From NCBI GenBank assembly GCA_963709185.1, contig CAVPVQ010000015.1:186001-250000 (forward strand): a stretch of 64,000 nt of DNA, in the 5' to 3' direction. Both the position numbers and the translations under genes were made by a program. Numbering within the stretch: the first letter of the stretch is position 1; each line of letters starts with the position of its first letter. Shown here in pieces: positions 53,714 through 62,288 of this stretch. The notes under the pieces are model-generated. The model was not told the origin of the DNA, made no database searches, and saw only the letters and a program-made list of their open reading frames with translations. The DNA is from Roseiarcus sp963709185 (lineage in GTDB: Bacteria; Pseudomonadota; Alphaproteobacteria; Rhizobiales; Beijerinckiaceae).

Positions 53714-54631
53714 ATGAGGAAAAGCAACCCGCTGTCGAACCTGGTGTTCGGCGTCATTCTGCTGGTCGGTCTCGCCTTCGCCTATGGCGCCTTCGCGGTC
53801 GAAGCGCGCGCGACGAGCCTGGTGATCGCGGTCGGCGCCCTCATCGTCGCGCTCGCCGTCTCCTACGCGATCCGGATCGCCGATCAGTGGGAGCGGGTGG
53901 TCGTGCTGCGGCTCGGCCGCTTCCGCTCGCTCGAGGGACCGGGGCTGTTTTTCATCGTCCCGATCGTCGAGACGGCGCCCTACTGGATCGACACGCGGGT
54001 GATCACCTCTTCGTTCCGGGCCGAGAAGACGCTGACCAAGGACACCGTGCCGGTCAATGTCGACGCGGTGCTGTTCTGGAAGGTCATCGACCCGAAAAAG
54101 GCGGCGCTCGAAGTCGCCGACTACGGCGGCGCGATCAACTGGGCCGCGCAGACCGCGCTGCGCGACGTAATCGGCAAGACCATGCTCGCGGACATGCTGG
54201 AGGGACGGGAAAGAATCAGCGGCGAGTTGCAGTCGGTCATCGATCAGCGCACCGAGCCATGGGGCGTCAACGTGATTTCCGTCGAGGTCAAGGACGTGCT
54301 GATCCCGCCGGCGCTCGAGGACGCGATGTCGATGCAGGCGCAGGCCGAGCGCGAGCGGCAGGCGCGGGTGATCCTCGGGGATTCCGAGCGGCAGGTCGCG
54401 GAAAAATTCGGCGAGGCGGCCAAGACCTATCTCGACAATCCGGTCGCGCTGCACCTGCGCGCGATGAACATGCTCTACGAGGGCCTCAAGGCGAACGCGA
54501 CGATCGTCGTCGTGCCGAGTTCGGCGCTGGAAACGATGCAGCTCGGCGGCATGGCCGGGTTGACCGCGTTGGCGAGGCAATCCGCTCTGCCGCCGGCCGC
54601 CAGTCCGCCGGCGGCTCCGCCCGCGTCCTGA
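53714..54631 (+). CDS. SPFH/slipin (band 7) membrane protein
   Basis: A 305-residue slipin. AGGAG lies six bases before the ATG. Two hydrophobic segments at the start, LVFGVILLVGLAFAYGAFAV and SLVIAVGALIVALAVSYAI, anchor it. The band 7 core follows: WERVVVLRLGRFRSLEGPG, LFFIVPIVETAPYWIDTRV, TKDTVPVNVDAVLFWKV, and AMSMQAQAERERQARVILGD, the coiled region. It ends with a Pro/Ala tail. Prokaryotic slipins scaffold membrane domains and often pair with NfeD, which is not seen here. It is divergent from the riboswitch operon. Confidence 0.92.
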   Translation: MRKSNPLSNLVFGVILLVGLAFAYGAFAVEARATSLVIAVGALIVALAVSYAIRIADQWERVVVLRLGRFRSLEGPGLFFIVPIVETAPYWIDTRVITSSFRAEKTLTKDTVPVNVDAVLFWKVIDPKKAALEVADYGGAINWAAQTALRDVIGKTMLADMLEGRERISGELQSVIDQRTEPWGVNVISVEVKDVLIPPALEDAMSMQAQAERERQARVILGDSERQVAEKFGEAAKTYLDNPVALHLRAMNMLYEGLKANATIVVVPSSALETMQLGGMAGLTALARQSALPPAASPPAAPPAS

Positions 54632-54638
54632 GCGAGCC

Positions 54639-55694
54639 CTACGCCTTGAGATAGGGCGCGAGAAACGCAAGGTCGGCGGCGCCGAGGCGATCCTTGGCCG
54701 CCAGCGCCTGATGCCAGTAGGGATACAGCAGCGGCGGCTGGCTGACCTGATCGAGACTCGCGCGCTCCTCCGGCGTGAGCTTCAGTTCGGCGGCGGCGAG
54801 GTTGTCCCGGAACTGCGCCTCGGTCCGCCCGCCGACGATCAGCGAGGTCACGCCGGGGCGCCCGAGCAGCCAGGCCAGCGCGACCTGCGCGGCTGAGACC
54901 CCGCGTTTTTCCGCGACCGCCACCAGCGCATCGATAATGTCCCAAAGCTTGGCCTCGTCGCGCACCGGCGGCTCATTCCAGCCGGCGAACTGCCGTGTTC
55001 CCTCCGGCGTCTTCAGATTGCGCCGATGCTTGCCCGAGAGCAGGCCGCCGGCGATCGGGCTCCATGCGAGGATTCCGAGTTTCTGGTCGATGGCGATCGG
55101 GATCAGTTCGTATTCGGCTTCGCGCGCCTGCAACGTGTAGTGGATTTGTTGCGAGACGAAGGGAACGCGGCCGTCGCGGCGCGCGACCTCCATCGCCTTC
55201 ATGACGTGCCAGCCGGAATAGTTGGAGCAGCCGATGTAGCGGACCTTGCCGTTGCGCACCAGAGAATCGAGCGCCTCCATCGTCTCTTCGAGCGGCGTCA
55301 GGCCATCCCACTGGTGGACCTGATAGAGATCGATGACGTCGGTGCGCAGCCGCTTCAGGCTCGCCTCGCAGGCGCGGATCAGATGCCAGCGCGACAGGCC
55401 GCGATCGTTCGGGCCGTCGCCCATCGCAAAGCGCGCCTTGGTGGCGATCAGCACCCCGCGCCGCCGGCCGGCCAGCACTTCGCCGACGACCTCCTCCGAG
55501 GCGCCGGCCGAATAGATGTCGGCGGTGTCGATCAGGTTGACGCCGGCCTCGACCGCATGGTCGATGATCCGCCGCGCGTCGCCGACGCCGACGCTGCCGA
55601 GCCTCGAGAACCCCCCCGCCGCGCCGAACGTCATCGTCCCAACGGTGATCGCCGACACTTTCAAGCCGGAATTGCCGAGCTGCCGATATTCCAT
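54639..55694 (-). CDS. Aldo/keto reductase
   Basis: A 351-residue NADPH-dependent reductase with a (beta/alpha)8 barrel. The catalytic tetrad is evident: Asp and Tyr in LIDTADIYSAGASE, Lys in LIATKARFAMG, His in DLYQVHQWDGLTP. The cofactor site includes YIGCSNYSGWHVMKAM, ILAWSPIAGGLLSGK and SLIVGGRTEAQFRDN. It belongs to the AKR subgroup of oxidoreductases with broad specificity. GGAG is eight bases before the ATG at 55694, preferred to 55700. Convergent with the slipin gene, seven bases apart. Confidence 0.93.
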   Translation of the reverse strand: MEYRQLGNSGLKVSAITVGTMTFGAAGGFSRLGSVGVGDARRIIDHAVEAGVNLIDTADIYSAGASEEVVGEVLAGRRRGVLIATKARFAMGDGPNDRGLSRWHLIRACEASLKRLRTDVIDLYQVHQWDGLTPLEETMEALDSLVRNGKVRYIGCSNYSGWHVMKAMEVARRDGRVPFVSQQIHYTLQAREAEYELIPIAIDQKLGILAWSPIAGGLLSGKHRRNLKTPEGTRQFAGWNEPPVRDEAKLWDIIDALVAVAEKRGVSAAQVALAWLLGRPGVTSLIVGGRTEAQFRDNLAAAELKLTPEERASLDQVSQPPLLYPYWHQALAAKDRLGAADLAFLAPYLKA

Positions 55695-55769
55695 GTCCAT
55701 ATCTCCTCGCGCGGCAACCTAGTGGGGCGGCGGAGCGCCGGCAAGCCTCGCGCCCGCGGCGGCTTGTCG

Positions 55770-56670
55770 CTAGGCCGGGGTGTGGACCGCGATCGAGCGC
55801 AGCAGCGTGGCGCGGGCGGTGCGCATATGCGCGCGGCACTGCGCCATCGCCGCTTCCTTGTCGCGGCTTTTCAACGCGCCGATATAGGCGAGGTGTTCGT
55901 CGATCGCCACGCCGTGGCGCTCCTTTTCGCCGATCTTGCTCCACTGGTAGTGGTAGTGAAAGATGATCGATATCAGCGCATAGAAATTGACCACGAAGCG
56001 GTTGCGCGAGGTGTTGTTGATCAGGCGGTGGAAGCGCTCGTCGAGCGCCGAGAAATCGACATGCCGCGTTTCGATCTGCGCCTTCAGCAACAGATGATCG
56101 CGATTGATGATCTCGAGCGTCCGCCAGGCGGCGTCGTTTTCCGGCAGTTCGACGAACTTCTGCACCGAACGCAGTTCGAACAATTCACGAACCTCGGACA
56201 GTTCCAGCGCGAACTCCTTGGTGAAGCCCTTGACGATCCAACTGCCGCTGGGCCGGCGCTCCAGCAGGCCGAACTGGCGGAAGCCGTTGAGATATTCGCG
56301 GATCGCCGACGTCGAGACGCCAAACTGGCGGGCGAGTTCGAGACTGTTGATCTGCTGTCCAGGCTTGCAGTCGCCATGCAGAATCCATTGCATGAAACGC
56401 TTTTCGACGATGTCGCTGACCGGCTCCGTTTCGATCTCGGGATAATAGTCCGAACTCGACGGGGCGGCGGCGCACGATCTTCTCGCGCCCGCTGAGGCGG
56501 ATCAGATCATGCCGGGACAATTGCCCAAGCGCCGCGCGGATGGTCGTCCGGCTGACGTCGAGCGCCGCGGCGAGCATCGGCTCGGAGCCCAGATGGGAGC
56601 CGAGCGGGCGCGCCGACAACAGATCGAGGCACGCGTTGTAGGTTCTCTTGAAGACGGCGTTGGTTTTCAT
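55770..56670 (-). CDS. GntR family regulator with tandem winged helices and FCD-like domain (frame interrupted once)
   Basis: The first HTH is in the upstream frame: YNACLDLLSARPLGSHLGSE then LAAALDVSRTTIRAALGQLS. After a break near 56459-56469, explained by one extra base, the frame continues VSDIVEKRFMQWILHGDCK, LELARQFGVSTSAIREYLNG and LLERRPSGSWIVKG, a complete second GntR winged helix, then an all-helical effector domain (LSEVRELFELRSVQKFVEL, SALDERFHRLINNTSRNRF, VAIDEHLAYIGALKSRDK). Two wHTH domains in one chain are unusual for GntR. The gene is divergent from ridA and the molybdoenzyme gene and probably controls them. About 299 residues if corrected. Confidence 0.82.
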
Positions 56671-56947
56671 CGCCCCGGCTCCACGCATCCCTTCACGCGA
56701 AGTCCCGCCCGCGCGACCGGGCGGCGCAACCCGCTTAGCGGGCGCTTCGGCGTTTGTCGAGAATCGGCCCGCGCAGCGGCTCCCGGACCGCCCCGCATCG
56801 GCCGGCCCGACGCCGACATTCTATGGACGCGCAGCCCAGCGGGCTATAAGCCATGTCCGGAAGACGCCGCGCCGGCCGGGCTGTCGCCAGGGCGGTCCCC
56901 CAGGGTTGACGAGGGCCGGAAGCGTGCGCCGATCGCCAGGCCGCCGC

Positions 56948-56971
56948 GTCGCGATCTCGTCGATTCGCGAC
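56948..56971 (+). promoter_or_regulatory. Inverted repeat in the gntR-ridA divergent region
   Basis: GTCGCGA (56948-56954) and TCGCGAC (56965-56971) flank a 10-base centre, ending 32 bases before the ridA start. The position in a 333-base divergent gap suggests an operator for the neighbouring GntR-type regulator; not tested. Confidence 0.4.
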
Positions 56972-57003
56972 AGCGGCGCCGGTTATGAAGCGCGGAGAGC
57001 GGT

Positions 57004-57384
57004 ATGCTGAAATCGGTCGGGCCCAACGTTTCCTTCCCGATCAGCCCGGCGGTCGTCGCGGGAAATCTGTTCTTCGCCACCAATGTTCCGGTCGATCTGC
57101 AGACCGGGAATTTTGTCAACGGTCCGATCGACATCCAGACCCGGCAAGTTCTCGGCAACCTCGACTATCTGCTCAAGGAGGCGGGCGGCAGCCTTTCCGA
57201 CGTGGTCCAGATCACCTTTTTCCTGATCGACGCCAAGGACGTCGCCGGGATGAACAAGGTCTACAACGAATTCTTCAGGGCGGCGCCCTACCCCAGCCGC
57301 GCGACGGTGGTGGCGCGCGAACTGATCGGGCCCGCCGGAATGCGCATCGAGGCGACGGCGCAGGCGTATCTGAAACATCCGTGA
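57004..57384 (+). CDS. RidA family protein
   Basis: A 126-residue YjgF/YER057c/UK114 protein. It begins VGPNVSFPISPAVVAGNLFF, then QTRQVLGNLDYLLKEAGGSL, VVQITFFLIDAKDVAGMNKV and SRATVVARELIGPAGMRIEA. The Arg in GMRIEA and the following Ala/Glu region match the imine/enamine deaminase active site, though some family members are not deaminases. Gap to the molybdoenzyme gene is 51 bases; the pairing suggests hydrolysis of a reactive imine formed in the same pathway. Regulated, by position, by the divergent GntR protein. Confidence 0.9.
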   Translation: MLKSVGPNVSFPISPAVVAGNLFFATNVPVDLQTGNFVNGPIDIQTRQVLGNLDYLLKEAGGSLSDVVQITFFLIDAKDVAGMNKVYNEFFRAAPYPSRATVVARELIGPAGMRIEATAQAYLKHP

Positions 57385-57435
57385 CGCCCCGCCGGACAGG
57401 GTGTGGCGGTCCGACATGACGAGGGGTCACAGTCC

Positions 57436-59532
57436 ATGAACGCGCCGGCGGGAATCGTTCGTCGCCCTTCCGTCTGCCCGCACGACTGCCCGTCGGCTTG
57501 CGCGCTCGATGTCGAAGTCATCGACGGATCGCGAATCGGACGGGTCCACGGCGCCGCGGACCAGAGCTATACGGCGGGCGTCGTCTGCGCCAAGGTCGCC
57601 CGTTACGCCGAGCGCATCCATCACAAGGACCGCCTGACCCGGCCGCTGCGCCGCACCGGCCCGAAAGGCTCGCGCCAGTTCGCGCCGATCTCGTGGGACG
57701 ACGCGCTCGACATCGTCGCCGAGGCCTTTCTCAAGAGCGAACGCGACTTCGGCGCGCAAAGCGTCTGGCCCTATCACTACGCCGGCACGATGGGCCTGGT
57801 GATGCGCGATGGCCTCAAACGCCTCACCAACGTCAAGCGCTATTCCGGCTTCTACTCGACGATTTGCGTCAATCCGGCGTGGACCGGCTTCATCGCCGGG
57901 ACCGGCGCGATGATGGGGCCCGATCCGCGCGAGATGGCCAAGGCCGATTGCGTCGTGATCTGGGGCACCAACGCCGTCTCGACGCAGGTCAACGTGATGA
58001 CCCACGCGATGCGCGCGCGCAAGGAGCGCGGCGCGAAGATCGTCGTCGTCGACGTCTATCGCAACGACACGATGAAGCAGGCCGACCTCGCGCTGTGCCT
58101 GCGCCCCGGCACCGACGGCGCGCTGGCCTGCGCGGTGATGCACGTGCTGTTTCGCGACGGCCTCGCCGACCGCGACTATCTTTCCCGCTACACCGACGCG
58201 CCGGAAGCGCTCGAAGCGCATCTGGCTACCCGCGATCCGCGATGGGCGAGCGCCATCACCGGGCTGGAGATTCAGGAAATCGAGGCGTTCGCGGCGCTGG
58301 TCGGTCAGCGCAAGCGCAGCTATTTCCGCCTCGGCTACGGCTTTTCGCGCCAGCGCAACGGCGCGGCGAACATGCACGCCGCCGCCTGCATCGCCGCCGT
58401 CACCGGCGCCTGGGCCCATGAGGGCGGCGGGGCCTTCCACAACAATGCGGCGATCTATCATTGGCGGAAAACGCTGATCGAGGGCCTCGACGCCCGCGAC
58501 CCCGACGCCCGCATGCTCGATCAGTCGCGGATCGGCGCGGTTCTGTGCGGCGAGGCCGAAGCCTTGCGTGGCGGCGGCCCGGTCAAGGCGCTGCTGGTGC
58601 AGAGCACCAACCCCGTCGTCGTGGCGCCCGCGCAGGGCAAGGTGAAGCGCGGCTTCGCGCGCGACGACCTGTTCGTCTGCGTTCACGAGCATTTCATGAC
58701 CGAAACGGCTGGGATGGCCGACATCGTGCTGCCGGCGACGATGTTTCTGGAACACGACGATCTCTACCAGGGCGGCGGCCACCAATTTCTGATGTTCGGC
58801 CCCAAGCTGGTCGAGGCGCCGGGCGAATGTCGATCCAATCATGAGCTGGTCTGCGCGCTGGCGGGTCGCCTCGGCGCCGAGCATCGCGGCTTTGCGATGA
58901 GCCCGCGCGAAATCATCGACTGGACGCTTCAAGCCTCCGGCTGGGGTTCGCTCGACGAACTCGAGGCCAAAAAATGGCTCGACGCGCAGCCGCCGTTCGA
59001 CGAGGCCCATTTCACCAACGGCTTCGCCTTTCCCGACGGCCGCTTTCGCTTGCGGGCGGATTGGGCGAGCACCCCCTTCGCGAACACCGGCCTGATGGGT
59101 CCGTGGCGCGAAATGCCGGGCCTGCCCGACCACTGGGCGATCATCGAGGAGACGGACGACGAGCATCCGTTCCGGCTCGCCACGTCGCCCTCGCGCGGCT
59201 TCCTCAACACCACTTTCGCCGAGACGCCGACGTCGCAGTCGCGCGAGCGGCGCCCGACCGTGATGATCCATCCCGAAGACGCGGCCGGGCTCGGGGTCGG
59301 CGACGGCGACGTGGTCCGGCTCGGCAACCGGCGCGGCGATACGCGCGTTCACGTCAGGATTTTCGACGGCCTGCGGCGCGGCGTCGTGGTGAGCGAAGGC
59401 GTCTGGCCGAGCGAGGCCTTTCTCGATCGGCGCGGGATCAACGTGCTCACCGGCGACGACAGCATCGCGCCGTTCGGCGGCGCGGCGTTCCACGACAATC
59501 GCGTGTGGATAAGAGCCGCCGTGACGAAATAG
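57436..59532 (+). CDS. Molybdopterin-dependent oxidoreductase with [4Fe-4S] cluster
   Basis: A 698-residue protein of the DMSO-reductase superfamily. The N-terminal cluster motif is CPHDCPSACALDVEV with a fourth Cys in GVVCAKVARYAERI. Molybdopterin-binding segments follow: WDDALDIVAEAF, SGFYSTICVNPAWTGFIAGT, KADCVVIWGTNAVSTQVN, LLVQSTNPVVVAPAQGKV and ADIVLPATMFLEHDD. A C-terminal beta-barrel domain (EDAAGLGVGDGDVVRLGNRR, HDNRVWIRAA) ends it. No Tat signal, so it is cytoplasmic. Electron partner is not adjacent. Substrate unknown. The 3' end is duplicated at 61445-61502. Confidence 0.92.
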   Translation: MNAPAGIVRRPSVCPHDCPSACALDVEVIDGSRIGRVHGAADQSYTAGVVCAKVARYAERIHHKDRLTRPLRRTGPKGSRQFAPISWDDALDIVAEAFLKSERDFGAQSVWPYHYAGTMGLVMRDGLKRLTNVKRYSGFYSTICVNPAWTGFIAGTGAMMGPDPREMAKADCVVIWGTNAVSTQVNVMTHAMRARKERGAKIVVVDVYRNDTMKQADLALCLRPGTDGALACAVMHVLFRDGLADRDYLSRYTDAPEALEAHLATRDPRWASAITGLEIQEIEAFAALVGQRKRSYFRLGYGFSRQRNGAANMHAAACIAAVTGAWAHEGGGAFHNNAAIYHWRKTLIEGLDARDPDARMLDQSRIGAVLCGEAEALRGGGPVKALLVQSTNPVVVAPAQGKVKRGFARDDLFVCVHEHFMTETAGMADIVLPATMFLEHDDLYQGGGHQFLMFGPKLVEAPGECRSNHELVCALAGRLGAEHRGFAMSPREIIDWTLQASGWGSLDELEAKKWLDAQPPFDEAHFTNGFAFPDGRFRLRADWASTPFANTGLMGPWREMPGLPDHWAIIEETDDEHPFRLATSPSRGFLNTTFAETPTSQSRERRPTVMIHPEDAAGLGVGDGDVVRLGNRRGDTRVHVRIFDGLRRGVVVSEGVWPSEAFLDRRGINVLTGDDSIAPFGGAAFHDNRVWIRAAVTK
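59453..59510 (+). repeat. 58-bp direct repeat, copy 1 (inside the molybdoenzyme gene)
   Basis: This stretch, coding for the C-terminal DDSIAPFGGAAFHDNRVW part of the oxidoreductase, recurs at 61445-61502 with one mismatch. Weaker similarity extends about 20 bases upstream. It forms the left boundary of the radical SAM insert. Confidence 0.85.
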
Positions 59533-60190
59533 CCGTTTCCGCTCTCGTTGCGATTGCGGAAATACGATCCGGAGCACAAGGCCGGACTACGCGGTAAGTC
59601 GTAGACTACAGGTTTTCGCCAAAGGGGACTGGGTCCGATACGCGAGACGCAGCGCCAACGTCGCAGAGAGCAGGCATTCGAGCGAGGCGAGACACCAGAG
59701 GGGCGATGGTGTCGCTCTCCGAGAAATTGGTGATATTTTAAAGCGAATGAGAATTGGCGTCGGGACGGCGGAAATTTATGTGAGAATCGCCCCCTCGCAA
59801 TCGGACAAGAGCCAGATTCTGCGGCGCCAATATCACAGCCTTCGCGACGAAACGATCCAAGGGCGGGCGGGCATGCAACAGCAAATAGGACTCGGCCTCG
59901 CTGTCTTGCTCGGCGCTGTCGCGGCAATATCAACGGCCATGTTGCGCACTCGCGCGACTATCTTTCAGAGATGGTTCTGGCTTCAGCCGCGATATTGGCT
60001 GGTTATGGCGTGTGGAGGTCGGGACGTGAGATAACAAAAACAATCGAGCGCGAGCACGCAATTGAACGCGAAGTGAATCGGCGAGCGGGTTCGAAACGCC
60101 TTCAGTCGGAGAGCCGCCGGGGTGGCGCGGTTACGGGCTGGTGGGGGGTGCAGGGCCGCCAAGCAATTCTTTCGATGATTTGAAGTCGAA
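59533..60190. other. AT-richer spacer before the radical SAM gene
   Basis: About 660 bases of lower GC content. One frame, starting near 59873, could encode a short membrane peptide (QQQIGLGLAVLLGAVAAIST); a frame from 59971 continues with ASAAILAGYGVWRSGREITK and a basic helix, so a small frameshifted membrane gene is possible. No family recognised and support is weak. Confidence 0.35.
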
Positions 60191-61243
60191 TTGATCGATC
60201 GCGACGCGCCCACAAAGAGTCATTGCGTCCAACGACGTAGCAGTGGGGCCTTGCTGGCGTCTCGACCTGGTCAGAGGGAGAGTTTCTTGGACAGTCCGAC
60301 GCAGCGCGTATCTCCTCGCACTATCCGTCTAGAGGCGTCGTCGTTTTGTCAGTTGAAATGCCCATCCTGCCCGACAACGTCCCGATCAATTCATCCGGCG
60401 GTAGGGAGTGGATTTCTCAGATTCGACGATTTTCGAAAGCTACTTGATCTCAACCCGACAATTCAGCGCGTCGAACTTTCGAATTACGGCGAAATATTTC
60501 TAAACCCGCAATTGCTTCAAATATTGGAATACGCTCATGGCAAGAACGTCTCGATTACCGTCGCGAATGGCGCAAATCTAAACCAACTTAGCGATGAAAT
60601 TATCGAGGGATTGGTTAAATACAGAGTCAGAGAAATGACTTGTTCCATTGACGGAGCGAGCGCTGAAACGTATGGAATCTATCGCGTTCGCGGCGATTTC
60701 GACGTGGTCATCCAGAACATTGAAAAAATCAACGACTTCAAGCGCCGCTATGGATCAGTCGTACCGCATCTTCTTTGGCAGTTTATCGTGTTTGGACACA
60801 ATGAGCACGAGATTCCGGTCGCACGGGAGATGGCGGCGCGACTGGGAATGAAGTTCCGGACAAAACTCACTTGGGATGACGGGTTTTCTCCGCTGCGGGA
60901 CAAGTCGTTTGTTCGGACGCAGATAGGCGACCAGGCAACCACGCGCGATGAGTTCGAATCCGCGCACGGCGAAAAATATGCGAGCCGTATTTGCCATCAG
61001 CTTTGGGATGACCCTCAAATTAATTGGAACGGAAAAGTCCTCGGCTGCTGCCGCAATTTTTGGGCCGATTTTGGGGGCAATGCGTTCAGCGACGGCTTGA
61101 TTGAGAGCATCAACAACGAGCGAATTACATACGCGCGTGAAATGCTCAGCGGCAGGCGACCGGCCCGCGAGGACGTGCCGTGCACAACCTGCGAAATGTA
61201 TCATGGTATGCGGGACCGCTCCCGGTTCGTCGTGAGAAAATAA
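60191..61243 (+). CDS. Radical SAM/SPASM domain protein
   Basis: A 350-residue protein with a radical SAM cluster motif CQLKCPSC (Cys53, 57, 60), then VELSNYGEIFLNPQLLQILE (GE motif), ITVANGANLNQL, and MTCSIDGASAETYGIYRVRG. The C-terminal Cys-rich block, ICHQLWDDPQINWNGKVLGC plus CRNF and VPCTTCEMYHGM, fits a SPASM-type auxiliary cluster domain. Such enzymes modify peptides, sugars or tRNA. The gene is much more AT-rich than neighbours and lies in an insert. The start may be downstream of 60191, as the first 40 residues are unstructured. No precursor peptide gene is obvious. Confidence 0.88.
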   Translation: MIDRDAPTKSHCVQRRSSGALLASRPGQRESFLDSPTQRVSPRTIRLEASSFCQLKCPSCPTTSRSIHPAVGSGFLRFDDFRKLLDLNPTIQRVELSNYGEIFLNPQLLQILEYAHGKNVSITVANGANLNQLSDEIIEGLVKYRVREMTCSIDGASAETYGIYRVRGDFDVVIQNIEKINDFKRRYGSVVPHLLWQFIVFGHNEHEIPVAREMAARLGMKFRTKLTWDDGFSPLRDKSFVRTQIGDQATTRDEFESAHGEKYASRICHQLWDDPQINWNGKVLGCCRNFWADFGGNAFSDGLIESINNERITYAREMLSGRRPAREDVPCTTCEMYHGMRDRSRFVVRK

Positions 61244-61444
61244 TCGAGAGCGAAAAGCGGGCGCTCTTGGTCTGTCCACGAATGCAACCCGGCTGGGCAG
61301 TATGCCTTGCGACCCGTTTTGGCGTCCCGCGATCTGCCCGAATCTCGATTACGACGCCCAGCTCGGCGAGGATGTTCCGGTGAGCGCGGCGCGCCGTGGC
61401 GGTCGCGACAACAACGAACAGGCGAAACAATAACACCCTCAACA

Positions 61445-61502
61445 GCGACGACAGCATCGCGCCGTTCGGCGGCGCGGCGTTTCACGACAATCGCGTGTGG
61501 AT
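61445..61502 (+). repeat. 58-bp direct repeat, copy 2 (remnant of an oxidoreductase 3' end)
   Basis: Identical to 59453-59510 except for one base. In its frame it reads DDSIAPFGGAAFHDNRVWMR, preceded by NRRNNNTLNS, which still resembles the molybdoenzyme. No upstream portion of the gene is present, so this is a truncated copy. It forms the right boundary of the insert. Confidence 0.85.
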
Positions 61503-61730
61503 GCGCGCCGCCTGGCCCTGCGCCTCGCCGGCCGGGCTTTATTTGCCCGCTTGCGCGGGCTATAGCACCCGGCCCCATGCGCATCGCGCGCTTGCGGGAG
61601 TCGTTTTCTTGCGGCAATGCATCCGGCGGACAGGCATGGCGCGAAACTGATTCGCGCGTCGCGGCGGCCTGGATCGTCGCCCGCCGAGCGCCCGCGGGGG
61701 CGTCGGGACTTTGAGAAAAGCGAGCGAAGC

Positions 61731-62228
61731 ATGAAGAAACCGCCAGAGGAAACCGCCGCCGCGCCCAACGAAGCCTCCGCCCGCGGCGTCGATCTTTCGG
61801 TGGTCGCGGCGCTCGCGCAGATCGCCGGGCGCCATGACCTCAGCGAGGTCGAAATCGAGCATAACGGCCTGCGGGTGCGGGTGGCGCGCGAGCGGCGCGC
61901 CGCTCCTGTCGGCTACACCATGTCCGTCGCCCCCGGCCCCGCCGCGCCGCCGCTCGAGACCGTCGCGCCGGCGCCGGCTTCACCCGGCGATCACCCCGGC
62001 GCGGTCAAATCGCCGATGGTCGGCACCGCCTATCTGCGCCCGAGTCCCGAAGCCAAGCCGTTCATCGAGGTCGGCTCGATCGTCAAGGCGGGCGACAAGC
62101 TGCTGCTGGTCGAGGCGATGAAGACGTTTAACGAAATCGTCGCGCCGAAGTCCGGCAAGGTGCTGACGATTCTGGTCGAGGACGGCACGCCGGTCGAATA
62201 CGGCCAGGCGTTGATGATTGTCGAATGA
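61731..62228 (+). CDS. accB: Acetyl-CoA carboxylase biotin carboxyl carrier protein
   Basis: A 165-residue carrier of the carboxyl group in the first step of fatty acid synthesis. The ATG at 61731 starts KKPPEETAAAPNEASARG. An N-terminal helix region (VVAALAQIAGRHDLSEVEIE) and a Pro/Ala linker precede the biotinyl domain: VKSPMVGTAYLRPSPEAKPF, then VGSIVKAGDKLLLVEAMKTF, with the biotinylated Lys in EAMKTF. accC follows, 60 bases downstream. Confidence 0.96.
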   Translation: MKKPPEETAAAPNEASARGVDLSVVAALAQIAGRHDLSEVEIEHNGLRVRVARERRAAPVGYTMSVAPGPAAPPLETVAPAPASPGDHPGAVKSPMVGTAYLRPSPEAKPFIEVGSIVKAGDKLLLVEAMKTFNEIVAPKSGKVLTILVEDGTPVEYGQALMIVE

Positions 62229-62288
62229 CCTCGCCGGTCGCTTTTCGGAGAGCGCGCCAACCGCCCCTGCCAGCCCCGGGTCTCGCCG

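Noticed and set aside
57427..59577. Very long antisense open frame (about 716 codons) opposite the molybdoenzyme gene
   Set aside because: Shadow of a GC-rich gene; its translation is low-complexity His/Arg/Ala with no domain, while the + strand has clear motifs. The same applies to long antisense frames over purM, parC, the ABC genes and rimO.
59453..61502. att sites of an integrative element
   Set aside because: The repeats fit in position, but there is no integrase, excisionase or other mobility gene between them, and similarity extends past the 58 bp, as for a paralogous gene end. Kept only as one hypothesis.
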